From: Limosilactobacillus reuteri
GTDB lineage: Bacteria > Bacillota > Bacilli > Lactobacillales > Lactobacillaceae
Direction: 5' to 3'
DNA length: 51,586 bases
Assembly (NCBI RefSeq): GCF_020784725.1
Contig: NZ_JAJGTZ010000004.1
Span: 1-51,586 of the forward strand
Shown: piece by piece, positions 36,144 through 44,403 of the stretch
How the letters are laid out: each line of letters starts with the position of its first letter
Position numbering within the stretch: position 1 is the first letter of the stretch
The notes under the pieces: model-generated
The model's input: the letters and a program-made list of their open reading frames with translations, nothing else
Databases searched by the model: none
Told to the model about the DNA's origin: nothing
Program-made: the position numbers and the translations under genes

Positions 36144-37160
36144 ATGAAAAAGAAAATAACAATTCGTGATTTAGCAAAAGAAGCTGGTGTTTCTGTAACC
36201 ACTGTTTCGCAAATTTTGAATAATAAAGGTGATCGGTTCAGTACGGCGACCCAGGAACGTGTTTTAACATTACGGGATAAATATAAATACGTTCCTGACT
36301 TTAATGCCCGGAACTTAATTTTAAAGAGTGCCAAGACAATTGGGGTACTAGTTCCCAATATTGCTAACCCATTTTTTGGTACTTTTGTTGAGGGAGTGCA
36401 GAGTATTGCCCGTGAAGCAGAATTCATTCCACTTGTCTTTAGTGCCAACCGTGATCCAAAATTGGAAAAGTATTACCTTTCCCAGATGATTGAACGATCA
36501 ATTAGTGGATTAGTGATTGCTAGTGCAACGATGACTACAGAGACAATTAAAGAAGTTATCTCCTTTAATGAGATTCCTTACATCTTGTTTGATCAGAATC
36601 ATACGCAAGAGGGTGATCGAGTTCAAACGAATGATTACCTTGGTGGCCAAATTGCGGCTAAACACCTCATTGGACTTGGGCACAAACATATTGCCGTTCT
36701 TACCTCTGATAATCCAACTGAAAACTTAAATCACCGAATGAATGGGTTCAAAAATATTATTAAAGAAAATAACCTAAGTTTAGATCCTATTCACGATGTT
36801 ATTCGGGCACCCTTGACGAAGAATGGCGGATATGAAGCAGCAAAAGATGTTTTAGCAACTGGTGCTTCTGCTGTTTTTGCGGCAAACGATGAAATGGCAA
36901 TTGGATTGTTGCGTGGGTTGCACGAATTAGACGTTAAGGTTCCTGAAGATATTTCTGTAATTGGTTATGATAATATCTACTGGGACGACTATGTTTATCC
37001 ACGATTAACTACGGTACAACAGCCAATTTTTGACCTTGGCGCTGGAGCTACTAAAATGCTCATTGAACAGATTAGCCATAGTAGTGCTGAAGCCCGCGTT
37101 CAAAACTTTCCAGTAAAATTAATTAAACGAGATAGTACAAGTTCCTATCGTCCAAAATAA
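36144..37160 (+). CDS. rbsR: LacI family repressor, probable ribose regulator
   Basis: The 338-residue regulator has an N-terminal LacI helix-turn-helix (residues 1-55, IRDLAKEAGVSVTTVSQILN) and a periplasmic-binding-protein-like sensor domain with FAANDEMAIGLLRGL and ISVIGYDN. The next gene is ribokinase, 56 bp downstream, so it likely senses ribose and represses rbsK. No ribose transporter genes follow. GAGG precedes the ATG at normal distance. A perfect palindromic operator was not evident in the upstream AT-rich sequence. Confidence 0.88.
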   Translation: MKKKITIRDLAKEAGVSVTTVSQILNNKGDRFSTATQERVLTLRDKYKYVPDFNARNLILKSAKTIGVLVPNIANPFFGTFVEGVQSIAREAEFIPLVFSANRDPKLEKYYLSQMIERSISGLVIASATMTTETIKEVISFNEIPYILFDQNHTQEGDRVQTNDYLGGQIAAKHLIGLGHKHIAVLTSDNPTENLNHRMNGFKNIIKENNLSLDPIHDVIRAPLTKNGGYEAAKDVLATGASAVFAANDEMAIGLLRGLHELDVKVPEDISVIGYDNIYWDDYVYPRLTTVQQPIFDLGAGATKMLIEQISHSSAEARVQNFPVKLIKRDSTSSYRPK

Positions 37161-37216
37161 TATGGTATGATGATATTATCAATTAGATGCCAATTGTTTA
37201 AGGAGGAAATAAACAA

Positions 37217-38140
37217 ATGACAAATCATGTAACAATTGTAGGTAGTTTAAATGTTGATACAACAATGAAGGTTAAGCGGATGCCATTACCTGGGGAAACG
37301 ATTGCCGCTTTAAGTAAAACTAATGCTGCTGGGGGAAAAGGAGCAAACCAAGCCGTTGCTGCTGCACGTTCAGGCGCGGAAACAGCTTTTGTTGGTCAAG
37401 TTGGTGATGACGCTGGTGGTAAGATGATGATCAATGACCTCAAGAACAACAACGTCGACACAACTGGGATCCACGTTGACGATCAAGCAGGTACTGGATC
37501 TGCCGCCATCTTGCTTGATGAAAGTGGTCAAAACAGTATCTTAGTGTACGGAGGAGCTAACCAACAATTAAGCGTTAAGGAAGTAGAAGATGCTCGCGAT
37601 CAAATTGCCGCTGCTGATTTTGTGATTGCTCAATTTGAAACTCCACAAGAAGCTACTTTACGGGCATTCCAAATTGCAAAGGAAAATGGTGTAAAGACAA
37701 TCTTGAATCCTGCGCCTGCTCATGAAATTAACCCTGACTTATTGAAGTTAACAGACTTAATTATTCCAAATGAAACAGAAAGTGCTGCTTTAACAGGGAT
37801 TATTATTACAGACGAAACTTCAATGCTTATGTCAGCTGCAAAGTTTGCTCAAATGGGTGTCCGTAACTTAATTATTACTGTTGGAGCAAAGGGTGCCTTC
37901 TACTGTACTCAAGATGGTTACAACTTCATTCCTGCTTTTAAGGTTAATGCTGTTGATACCACTGCTGCTGGTGATACCTTCATTGGTGCTCTTTCATCCC
38001 AATTAAAGCCTGATATGAGTAACATTGAAAAGGCAATTGTCTACGCTCAACGAGCAAGTTCATTAGCTGTTCAAAAGCTTGGTGCATTACCATCAATTCC
38101 TACTTATGACGAAGTAGTTGCTGCATCAAAGAATAACTAG
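37217..38140 (+). CDS. rbsK: Ribokinase
   Basis: The 307-residue PfkB family sugar kinase makes ribose 5-phosphate. The N-terminal substrate motif GGKGANQAVAAARSG (residues about 38-52), the VGDDAGG element and the C-terminal DTTAAGDTFIGAL with the catalytic Asp match ribokinase closely. AGGAGG precedes the ATG. It lies downstream of rbsR with no transporter or RbsD in the window. A strong terminator follows at 38167. Confidence 0.94.
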   Translation: MTNHVTIVGSLNVDTTMKVKRMPLPGETIAALSKTNAAGGKGANQAVAAARSGAETAFVGQVGDDAGGKMMINDLKNNNVDTTGIHVDDQAGTGSAAILLDESGQNSILVYGGANQQLSVKEVEDARDQIAAADFVIAQFETPQEATLRAFQIAKENGVKTILNPAPAHEINPDLLKLTDLIIPNETESAALTGIIITDETSMLMSAAKFAQMGVRNLIITVGAKGAFYCTQDGYNFIPAFKVNAVDTTAAGDTFIGALSSQLKPDMSNIEKAIVYAQRASSLAVQKLGALPSIPTYDEVVAASKNN

Positions 38141-38166
38141 ATTTATTTAAATATAAATTAAAAATG

Positions 38167-38204
38167 GAAAGGCTGAGGAAAGCGAAAACTTTTCTCAGCC
38201 TTTC
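38167..38204 (+). terminator. Terminator after rbsK
   Basis: The stem GAAAGGCTGAG-GAAA pairs with TTTTCTCAGCCTTTC and is followed by TATCTTTTT. Confidence 0.88.
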
Positions 38205-38280
38205 TATCTTTTTCAGCAACCTTGCGCTTAACGTATCAATTTAGTAAACTGTTGAACAAATAATAATGGAGGTTTTCTTT

Positions 38281-38511
38281 GTGAAAGCAGAATTTATTCT
38301 TAAGGTGGTTATTCCGCCATTTATCATCTTTGCGATTCTAGTATGGCTAACTGCTGAACATTATATCTCTGGATGGATAATGTACCTTCTATGGGTAATT
38401 GGTTTCGTGGTTGCAAATATCATTGTGACAAAGATTTCTACCCGGTGGAGTATCCAGCGAATGCGTGAGAAACGAGCAAAGGAAGAGAAAAATAATGATA
38501 AAAGTAATTAG
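38281..38511 (+). CDS. Small membrane protein with two membrane segments
   Basis: The 76-residue protein has two hydrophobic segments (about residues 5-24 and 31-50) and a highly basic tail (RMREKRAKEEKNNDKSN). I do not recognise a family. GTG 38281 is the likely start because GGAGG is 9 bp upstream; an in-frame 38266 start overlaps that site. Its end overlaps the start of the CPBP protease gene by 17 bp, so the two are coupled and may work together. Confidence 0.7.
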   Translation: MKAEFILKVVIPPFIIFAILVWLTAEHYISGWIMYLLWVIGFVVANIIVTKISTRWSIQRMREKRAKEEKNNDKSN

Positions 38512-39172
38512 ACGGTGGATATCTAAGGTGATTTTAATTGCACTGATGGTAATTGCAATTGAAGTTCCCCCGATGGCAGTTAATTTTGCTCTACGTTATT
38601 CAAGGACTAACCAACTCATTGTGGATGGTTTTATGGCCTTATTCATTGGTTTGATGTTAGCGATTATTTGGTGGGCACACCGGACATATGAAGCTTATAA
38701 CCAATTAGGACAGCCCGCAGGAATAAAGGTTGGTTGGATTGTTGGTGGTTACCTAGCGATTATTTTGGGAATGGATGTTCTTAGCTATCTCAATCAACTT
38801 ATCTATCATCAAACTGAGACAGCGAATAATGCGGCACTAGGAAGCATGCTTGGTCATAATGAAGTAATTACGATCGTATTTTGTTTTTCGGCGGTTGTTC
38901 TAAGTCCAATTGCTGAAGAATTTATTTTTCGTGGTACATTGACAAATATGTTCTTTAAGCGTGGCAACATTTTGCCTAAAGTTATCCTCTCGGGGGTAGT
39001 ATTTTCTACAGGTCATATGAGTACTAATCCCATTAGTTTCTTGATCTATGCTTATATGGGGATGGTCTTGGCCTATGTTTATTTGCGAACGGACGACATT
39101 CGAAATTCAATTGCAATTCATATGATTAATAATGCGTTTGCGATGTATGTACTCTTAGTTCAAGTTATCTAA
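38495..39172 (+). CDS. CPBP family intramembrane glutamic protease
   Basis: The 225-residue protein has about six to eight membrane segments and the Abi/CAAX-protease motifs: EEFIFRG (motif EExxxR) near residue 148, FSTGHMS (FxxxH) and HMINN (HxxxN/B). In lactobacilli such proteins are often linked to bacteriocin self-immunity or protein maturation, but no bacteriocin gene was seen here. The start at 38495 follows AAAGGAAG. It is coupled to the small membrane protein upstream. Confidence 0.86.
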   Translation: MIKVIRRWISKVILIALMVIAIEVPPMAVNFALRYSRTNQLIVDGFMALFIGLMLAIIWWAHRTYEAYNQLGQPAGIKVGWIVGGYLAIILGMDVLSYLNQLIYHQTETANNAALGSMLGHNEVITIVFCFSAVVLSPIAEEFIFRGTLTNMFFKRGNILPKVILSGVVFSTGHMSTNPISFLIYAYMGMVLAYVYLRTDDIRNSIAIHMINNAFAMYVLLVQVI

Positions 39173-39181
39173 AGCTAAACG

Positions 39182-39210
39182 TTGAAATCGCTTACAGATG
39201 GTGGTACATT
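39182..39210 (+). promoter_or_regulatory. cre site overlapping a promoter-like sequence
   Basis: TTGAAATCGCTTACA (39182-39196) fits the CcpA cre consensus WTGNAANCGNWNNCW at every fixed position. Its TTGAAA could be a -35, with TACATT 17 bp downstream as -10. The next gene starts 307 bp later with a terminator-like hairpin in between, so no obvious target exists. Confidence 0.5.
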
Positions 39211-39445
39211 ATAAGTGTGGAAAGATTAGAGTGGTAAGATCCCCTATATCAATCTAGCACCGAAGAAGTTAATAGTAGGATAGAAGCAACATAAGTGTGA
39301 CATGAAATTTTAGACTGAATATTTATGTAATAAGGTCACCAGGGTGCACTAGGTTGATGATATAAATGCGACTTTGCGGAAGTTAGAATCAAAAATGAAT
39401 TAATAATTAGTTCCTTAGCAAAGTAGCAGATTCTTTCCGCGATAA
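39211..39445. other. Gene-free stretch downstream of the cre site
   Basis: About 235 bp without a convincing open frame. It could be the leader of a small RNA started at 39210, or the scar of a lost gene. No family was recognised. Confidence 0.4.
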
Positions 39446-39479
39446 ACAAAAGAGGCTGGAAATGTTTCGGCCTCTTTGT
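39446..39479 (+). terminator. Terminator-like hairpin
   Basis: ACAAAAGAGGC pairs with GCCTCTTTGT around a 13-base loop, followed by TATTTTT. It lies before the YbjQ-like gene and would end a transcript coming from the left. Confidence 0.72.
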
Positions 39480-39516
39480 TATTTTTAAATGGTAAAGAAT
39501 TTAGGGAGGATAATAG

Positions 39517-39795
39517 ATGTTTTTATCAACTGAGGGGTTTCCTCAAGCTCACCGCATTTTAGGGATTGTTAATGCGACCAGTCATTTGGCGATGCCTACC
39601 GAAGCAATTGATTCATTTGAGTCCATGGACCAATTATTTAGTGATGTTCAAGAAAAATTAAAGCGGCGGGCCAGTGAAAAAGGTGCAGATGGTGTTGTTG
39701 GGGTTCGTTTTACTACGGATGTTGCCAATATGCAGGTTGCACCCAAATTCTTGGTCCTAACTGCATATGGAACAATGATTCAATTTGTTAAATAA
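39517..39795 (+). CDS. YbjQ-like (heavy-metal-binding domain) protein
   Basis: The 92-residue protein resembles the YbjQ/UPF0145 family: a first strand ILGIVNATSHLA, a helical middle (LFSDVQEKLKRRASEKGADGVVGVRF) and a final strand FLVLTAYGTMIQF. Members form pentamers; their role is not clear. AGGGAGG precedes the ATG. It is the last host gene before the tRNA-Leu that borders the prophage remnant. Confidence 0.78.
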   Translation: MFLSTEGFPQAHRILGIVNATSHLAMPTEAIDSFESMDQLFSDVQEKLKRRASEKGADGVVGVRFTTDVANMQVAPKFLVLTAYGTMIQFVK

Positions 39796-39877
39796 GAGCA
39801 AATTGAGGATTGTTAATAAAAATACTTGTAATTTTTGATGAGTTCGGTATACTTAATAATGTTACAAAATAGTTAGT

Positions 39878-39961
39878 GCCTCAGTGGCGGAACTGGCAGA
39901 CGCGCAACGTTCAGGTCGTTGTATGGTTATCCATGTACAGGTTCGAATCCTGCCTGAGGCA
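39878..39961 (+). tRNA. tRNA-Leu(CAG), probable prophage attachment gene
   Basis: A type II tRNA with long variable arm. Acceptor GCCTCAG pairs with CTGAGGC, the loop TTCAGGT carries anticodon CAG, and the discriminator is A. Phage-derived sequence starts right after its 3' end, as expected for a tRNA used as attB; the integrated element restores the tRNA end. No second copy of the tRNA 3' end was found at the right side of the remnant. Confidence 0.94.
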
Positions 39962-40249
39962 TTTTTTTGTATTTTAAATACTTTTCAATAGTGTCTAAAT
40001 CGTTGATATATCAGCATTTTTGATTTTAGGTTTACACTATAGAACGCTATTTTTAATTAAATCCACGACAATTTCACGACAAAATAATATATCTTCTTGC
40101 CAACGTGGGCCACCTGTTTTTAGGTGGTTTTTTATTTTGCCAGTGGGAAATTAGAAACATCCCCAAAGAGGTTTTAAATCGAGTAGGGGATATTAATATC
40201 AGCGTTGCTAATATATGAGGTGGTAATTAGCTATTTATGGGTGTAAGAA
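39962..40249. other. Left end of the prophage remnant, gene-free
   Basis: Two copies of CACGACA at 40064 and 40075, 11 bp apart, may be integrase arm-type sites because they lie close to the attachment gene. A terminator is at 40110. No open frame was supported. Confidence 0.5.
40110..40134 (-). terminator. Terminator at the left end of the prophage remnant
   Basis: The six-pair stem CCACCT/AGGTGG is followed on the plus strand by seven T. The best T-run supports plus-strand transcription; on the minus strand it has a weaker tract (A-rich GTTTTT loop), so the direction is not certain. Confidence 0.5.
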
Positions 40250-40552
40250 CTACTTAAATTGCACCGCTAACCGCTCATGAAGTGAGTTAGAAACTTTTAT
40301 TAGTTGATGATTGTATTTAAATATTAATTGCCTGTTTTGTTTGAGTAGGGTAGGCGTTTGATGTTTGAAAATACCTAGACCATCAACAAAATGCAAGTGG
40401 GTAAATGGTATCTTGATTAAGCTATCGTTTAATTGCTTCTCGTTGGCTTGGATTAGGTTGTCTAATCGTTTAATATCACTCATCAATTTAGTATAGGTCT
40501 CATATCCAGCGCTAAAGTTAGAAAGGTTTCTCTCAAATGCTGTTAGGTTCAT
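40250..40552 (-). CDS. Phage-associated hypothetical protein
   Basis: The 100-residue protein is largely helical and probably coiled-coil (YETYTKLMSDIKRLDNLIQANEKQLN). I do not recognise a family. GAGGTG precedes the ATG. It is the last surviving gene of the leftward early block, 98 bp after the helix-turn-helix gene. Confidence 0.65.
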   Translation of the reverse strand: MNLTAFERNLSNFSAGYETYTKLMSDIKRLDNLIQANEKQLNDSLIKIPFTHLHFVDGLGIFKHQTPTLLKQNRQLIFKYNHQLIKVSNSLHERLAVQFK

Positions 40553-40650
40553 GAATGTATCACCTCTGCGTCTTAATCATTACTAGAGGGTTGTTCCAAT
40601 GTTTGCTTAGTGTACTCGGGTAGGTGCTGTATTAATAGATTGGCTAATGA

Positions 40651-41004
40651 TTATTCATCTTGATATTGTGGCATTTGATTAGCAGCGTTCATAATGTTAT
40701 TAATTCCTAATTGGATGTCCTCAATTTCATAGCAATTATGGATTAACATATCAAAAATATCAGCAAGTCTTTTATTGTCTTTGGGGATGTCAATCTGTAT
40801 AGTGGGGATATCGTACTTCTTAATCCATGAATTAAAGATACCCCGTGATACGCCACAATAGGTGTTAGCTTCTCCCTTGTTTAGATAAGGCGGGAAGCTG
40901 TTTTTAGTTTGAACATCCTTAATCGCTTCGCTAAGTGCATCCCCAATCATTGCTTTGATTGCTTCCTGTAAATCATCTGGCAACTGCACTTGTAAACTTT
41001 CCAT
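40651..41004 (-). CDS. Phage helix-turn-helix protein, DUF771-like
   Basis: The 117-residue protein has the phrase LNKGEANTYCGVSRGIFNSWIKKYDIPT (about residues 47-75), a MerR/excisionase-like winged helix typical of small phage DNA-binding proteins (DUF771 style). The first 35 residues are a helical region. I choose ATG 41004 because GGAG lies 8 bp upstream; the ATG at 41022 overlaps the stop of the Rha-type gene. It may be an early regulator or a recombination directionality factor. Confidence 0.7.
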   Translation of the reverse strand: MESLQVQLPDDLQEAIKAMIGDALSEAIKDVQTKNSFPPYLNKGEANTYCGVSRGIFNSWIKKYDIPTIQIDIPKDNKRLADIFDMLIHNCYEIEDIQLGINNIMNAANQMPQYQDE

Positions 41005-41021
41005 CTTCTCAACTCCAATCA

Positions 41022-41756
41022 TTAAACCGGCTTTTTACTTAATCGGTGTTTAAGTTCTTGATAGCCACTAACACCACTTGTATATAAGCCAATCATTTTA
41101 TTTTCAGTGCTGATATACGCTTCTCGCTCATCACTAGTGAGGACTTCTGCAAATGCTGATACATCTTTAGAGAAACCTCTATCACGTTTGAGCTTGGCTG
41201 CATTGTGGCCCGTTGCTACCATGTACAACAAATTAGTTAGTTGCATAATTTCACGCCCTAAGTTGTCGCCTGTGTAATACTGCTGGATAGTATCGGTTAA
41301 TTGCTTACGCAAATACTTTTCTAAGTCGTACAGGGTGTTACGCTTGGTTAGTTCCTGCTCCATTTCATTAAAGCGAGAAATATAGGCTAATTTAAATGCT
41401 AAGGCGTCACGTCCATTAAAGCCCATTGTTAGCAACATAAAGCCGTCTCGGTTCATATCATATGAGCGAACTGTTCGCCCGTCTTTGGTGATATAGGTTG
41501 AGGGGATGAAACAATCATCAAACTTCATTTTGCTAACGTGGTTCAACGTTTCTAAATCCACTGGGCTCAAATTTGGGTTCAGTGTTTTACTGGGCTCACT
41601 TTTGAGCCGAGTAAAATTACTCCAGTCACTTTTTAGGTGGTCAATATCACGCAAAATGTTTTTATGTTGCTTATGAAAAACTTTGGCCACGTCCCGACTA
41701 TTAACTACTGCATTGCGATTTTTAATAATCACGTTGAATAAAATATCTGATGTCAT
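41022..41756 (-). CDS. Rha family phage regulatory protein
   Basis: The 244-residue protein begins with the Rha domain: NAVVNSRDVAKVFHKQHKNILRDIDHL (about residues 14-40), FIPSTYITKDGRTVRSYDMNRDGFMLLTMGF (residues about 83-113). The rest is a variable C-terminal domain similar to phage antirepressor tails. Rha-type proteins interfere with or regulate phage development. GGAGG precedes the ATG. Position downstream of the Cro-like gene is normal for an antirepressor. Confidence 0.88.
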   Translation of the reverse strand: MTSDILFNVIIKNRNAVVNSRDVAKVFHKQHKNILRDIDHLKSDWSNFTRLKSEPSKTLNPNLSPVDLETLNHVSKMKFDDCFIPSTYITKDGRTVRSYDMNRDGFMLLTMGFNGRDALAFKLAYISRFNEMEQELTKRNTLYDLEKYLRKQLTDTIQQYYTGDNLGREIMQLTNLLYMVATGHNAAKLKRDRGFSKDVSAFAEVLTSDEREAYISTENKMIGLYTSGVSGYQELKHRLSKKPV

Positions 41757-41758
41757 GA

Positions 41759-42036
41759 TTAAACCTCCATCGGTTCTTCAACTGTCAAATTAGGACACGG
41801 GTAAACGTCCTTAACACGCTTGACGTAAAGCATTTCTAAATTCCATTTCAGCTCATCAGCGCTTTTTTGCTCAATCTCTTTTCTGTCAGTGGTGTTGAAC
41901 ATGTCACCAACAAACTTATAAGCTAAGTCTTTTCGATATTTCTTAACTTTTTCCTTGCTATGAAACGCTCCATAAAGTGAAACTGCTGTGTTTGTGTCGT
42001 TCTTGTCGTAAATAGCAAGAATTAAATATCATTCAT
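41759..42036 (-). pseudogene. Frameshifted small phage gene
   Basis: From ATG 42036 (GAGG just upstream) the frame reads MNDI and then stops at TAA. A second frame continues without stop from ILAIYDKNDTNTAVSLYGAF to VEEPMEV, ending at 41759 next to the ribosome binding site of the Rha gene. One missing T in the run ATTTAA would join them as a 92-residue protein. The product has no family I recognise. This is either a real inactivating deletion or a sequencing error in a homopolymer. Confidence 0.7.
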
Positions 42037-42049
42037 TCAAAACATCCTC

Positions 42050-42295
42050 TTACTTATCCTGTGTTACTACTGCGGTATTGTCTTTAATATCTGCTGTGGC
42101 GTACTCATCAATGAGCCAATCGCTCAACTTCTTATAAGTATCTGGCGTTACCTTGCGATGGTTGCGCTTAAAGATGTTGTCTAGCGTCCACCGACTTAAA
42201 TCAAGTTGACGTCCAAGCGTTACAGTAGATAAATTGAGTTCCCCACGTTTCCGTTTTAATGCTGTAACTTGATTATCTGTTAGAAACATTGGCAT
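42050..42295 (-). CDS. Cro-like helix-turn-helix regulator
   Basis: The 81-residue protein has a DNA-binding helix-turn-helix (residues about 8-45, ALKRKRGELNLSTVTLGRQLDLSRWTLDNIF). It is the first gene leftward from the switch, facing the CI-like repressor, with the operators in between. By position it plays the part of Cro. The ATG at 42295 has a weak ribosome binding site (AGAGATGA). Confidence 0.8.
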   Translation of the reverse strand: MPMFLTDNQVTALKRKRGELNLSTVTLGRQLDLSRWTLDNIFKRNHRKVTPDTYKKLSDWLIDEYATADIKDNTAVVTQDK

Positions 42296-42317
42296 CTAGT
42301 ATCATCTCTTTTGATGT

Positions 42318-42382
42318 CAACAAATTGTTGGCTTACGGCTAATAAGATACACCCAACAAATAGTTAGGTCAACTATTTGTTG
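42318..42382. promoter_or_regulatory. Phage operators between the Cro-like and CI-like genes
   Basis: Three related half-site pairs: the palindrome CAACAAATTGTTG (42318-42330), and CAACAAATAGTT (42354-42365) which is the exact inverse of AACTATTTGTTG (42371-42382). All share CAACAAAT. Their place between divergent regulators is that of OR/OL sites bound by CI and Cro. Confidence 0.8.
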
Positions 42383-42422
42383 ATTAAACATTAAAAAGGA
42401 CTTATTATTATGTAGTGAAAGA

Positions 42423-43088
42423 GTGGTGAAAATCGTGTCGAAAAATAAAAAAGAGCCTATGAATAATAATCGAATTAAAGAAATTCGACTATCACAACAT
42501 AAAACTCAAAAAGATTTAGCAAAATTATTAGGAGTTTCGGAGCAAGCAATTGCATATTATGAAAAAGCTTTGCGTGAGCCCTCTTTAGCCTCATGGGTAA
42601 AAATGGCTGATTATTTGAACGTTCCAACTCCATATTTACAAGGTATAAGTAATTACATAAAAGATGAAAGTGATAGCTTAGAACCTTTAATGTTTGATGA
42701 GAATGGGAAGATTAATTGGAACATAATTCAGAAATTATTTGAAAATGACCTTTCGACTCATGACTACAGTAAAAGACAGTTTGAAGAAGCAAATCTGATT
42801 ATTGATGCACTCTTTTCAAATCAGCCAGAAGAAAAAGAAAACTATAAAAAAATAATAGCCGATTCAAAATTTACTAATGGTTTTGATGATTTACCTGAAC
42901 CAGTTGCAGCGTATACTGGTACTCTTAGCAGGGTTAGTGAAATGTTTTTTAGTGCGCAGAAAGGTGATAGTGTCGCTAAAGAATGTATTCAAGAAATTGA
43001 TGAATTATATTTTGAAAAATATGATCCTCATGTAGTCCATGAAGCACAAGAAAGACTACAAAAAACTAAACATAATAATAAAAAATAA
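42423..43088 (+). CDS. CI-like phage repressor (XRE family)
   Basis: The 221-residue protein has an N-terminal XRE helix-turn-helix (about residues 15-75: NRIKEIRLSQHKTQKDLAKLLGVSEQAIAYYEKALREPS). A C-terminal part of about 130 residues has no recognisable peptidase (LexA-like) motif, so cleavage by RecA-type induction is not evident. Several GTG/ATG starts are possible (42423, 42426, 42435, 42459); none has an ideal ribosome binding site. It diverges from the Cro-like gene and is followed by the cargo genes. Confidence 0.82.
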   Translation: MVKIVSKNKKEPMNNNRIKEIRLSQHKTQKDLAKLLGVSEQAIAYYEKALREPSLASWVKMADYLNVPTPYLQGISNYIKDESDSLEPLMFDENGKINWNIIQKLFENDLSTHDYSKRQFEEANLIIDALFSNQPEEKENYKKIIADSKFTNGFDDLPEPVAAYTGTLSRVSEMFFSAQKGDSVAKECIQEIDELYFEKYDPHVVHEAQERLQKTKHNNKK

Positions 43089-43289
43089 CATCACGTCTAA
43101 AAAGTTATTGATATATTAGTAGTTCTATTATAGTTAACTGCAAAATGTCATTATTACTATGTTCAATACAATTTCACTCATAGTTGAATCCTATGTAACT
43201 TACTTCCATAAGCTATTAGATAGCTAATTTTGGAATATTGTTGTAATGCAAGAAAAAATAATTATTAGATTTATAATTTGGGGGATTTT

Positions 43290-43925
43290 ATGAAAAATAG
43301 AGACACGGTATTGGGAGGACTTTTCCTATTCATTATTATTGTCTGGCTATTTAAATATCTAATGCTTTTGGGAGCATTAGTATCGCTTGGAGCAATTATT
43401 TATTATGTCGTTAAAGCAATTAAAAACAGTAACAATAGAAAAACGTTGCTATTGCAAAGAGTATTACCAGCCTTCGTATTATTGTTAATATGCAGCGGAA
43501 TTTATGGCGCTATGTCAGGTAATTCAGAAACGGTATCGCAATCTGCTAGCTCAGCTAAGGCATCCTCCTCGAGTAATGATAATGAGGAGAAAAGTAGTAG
43601 CAGTGAAGATGAATCAAGCAGCGACAGTGAGGACGATGAATTGTCAGATAGCGAAGGGGATTCAGTGGACACTTCTTCAAATGAAAGTAACGCTGATTAC
43701 AGCACGAACGATAAAGATAACTCAACTGCTACAAGCAATGACGATGCTAACACCACTAAGGGTGATATGGAGACCGACCAACAAGGCACAATAGTTGGTA
43801 ATTCACGCACGATGGTTTACCATACTCCAGATCAGCAAGGCTATCGCATGAACTCAGCTAATGCAGTTTACTTTAATACTGAAGCCGAAGCACAAGCTGC
43901 TGGTTATCGTAAATCTGCAAGATAA
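43290..43925 (+). CDS. Phage-cargo membrane protein with Ser/Asp-rich linker and Ada-like tail
   Basis: The 211-residue protein has two hydrophobic segments (about residues 8-40 and 56-75). A long low-complexity Ser/Asp/Glu/Asn linker (about residues 80-160) follows. The C-terminal 45 residues (IVGNSRTMVYHTPDQQGY to EAQAAGYRKSAR) resemble the Ada-like metal-binding tail seen on secreted nucleases and competence-type proteins. Such a tail would sit outside the cell. GGGGG lies upstream of ATG 43290. The gene lies right after the repressor, where lysogenic conversion genes usually occur. Confidence 0.72.
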   Translation: MKNRDTVLGGLFLFIIIVWLFKYLMLLGALVSLGAIIYYVVKAIKNSNNRKTLLLQRVLPAFVLLLICSGIYGAMSGNSETVSQSASSAKASSSSNDNEEKSSSSEDESSSDSEDDELSDSEGDSVDTSSNESNADYSTNDKDNSTATSNDDANTTKGDMETDQQGTIVGNSRTMVYHTPDQQGYRMNSANAVYFNTEAEAQAAGYRKSAR

Positions 43926-43961
43926 TTAAAAAAGCCCTCTCCGGAGAAAGAATGTGAATGA

Positions 43962-44390
43962 ATGAAAAACGAAGAATATCAACGATTACATGATTTGCCC
44001 AAAGAATTGGATGATTATAACATCAATATGGCTGCTCAATTTACTCAAGTTAGTATGAGTGGGCACGGAAAATTTAATACAAAAGAAAAATTTACTGTAA
44101 TTCAGAATCGTAAGGGACATCATAGAGTGAATAATCTTACCTACATTTTGCGGAGTTCAAAAGGTACTCTTATTCGTGTTGATATAAATGGGAAAACACA
44201 TTGTCATATTTCAACACCACATGTGCATATTTTTGATGAAGCACATAACAATGGTATTGACGCTTTCCCTCTTTCAGAACTTAAAAATTATCCCTATTTA
44301 TCTGATGATGTGCTAAAATCACTAAAAGCTTTTTTAGTCTATAATAACTTTGAAATCAAAGAATTAACAATTTCAAATAATCTAGTATAA
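43962..44390 (+). CDS. DUF6978 family protein
   Basis: The 142-residue protein resembles DUF6978 members: a strand-rich core FTVIQNRKGHHRVNNLTYILRSSKGTLIRVDINGKTHCHI, then TPHVHIFDEAH with paired His residues, and a helical end. No function has been established that I know of. It is 13 bp before the DUF1828 gene, and this order is a recurring pair in phages and mobile elements of lactobacilli, suggesting a joint function. The start has only a weak ribosome binding site (GGAG about 14 bp upstream). Confidence 0.72.
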   Translation: MKNEEYQRLHDLPKELDDYNINMAAQFTQVSMSGHGKFNTKEKFTVIQNRKGHHRVNNLTYILRSSKGTLIRVDINGKTHCHISTPHVHIFDEAHNNGIDAFPLSELKNYPYLSDDVLKSLKAFLVYNNFEIKELTISNNLV

Positions 44391-44403
44391 GGAGGTGTCA
44401 ATA

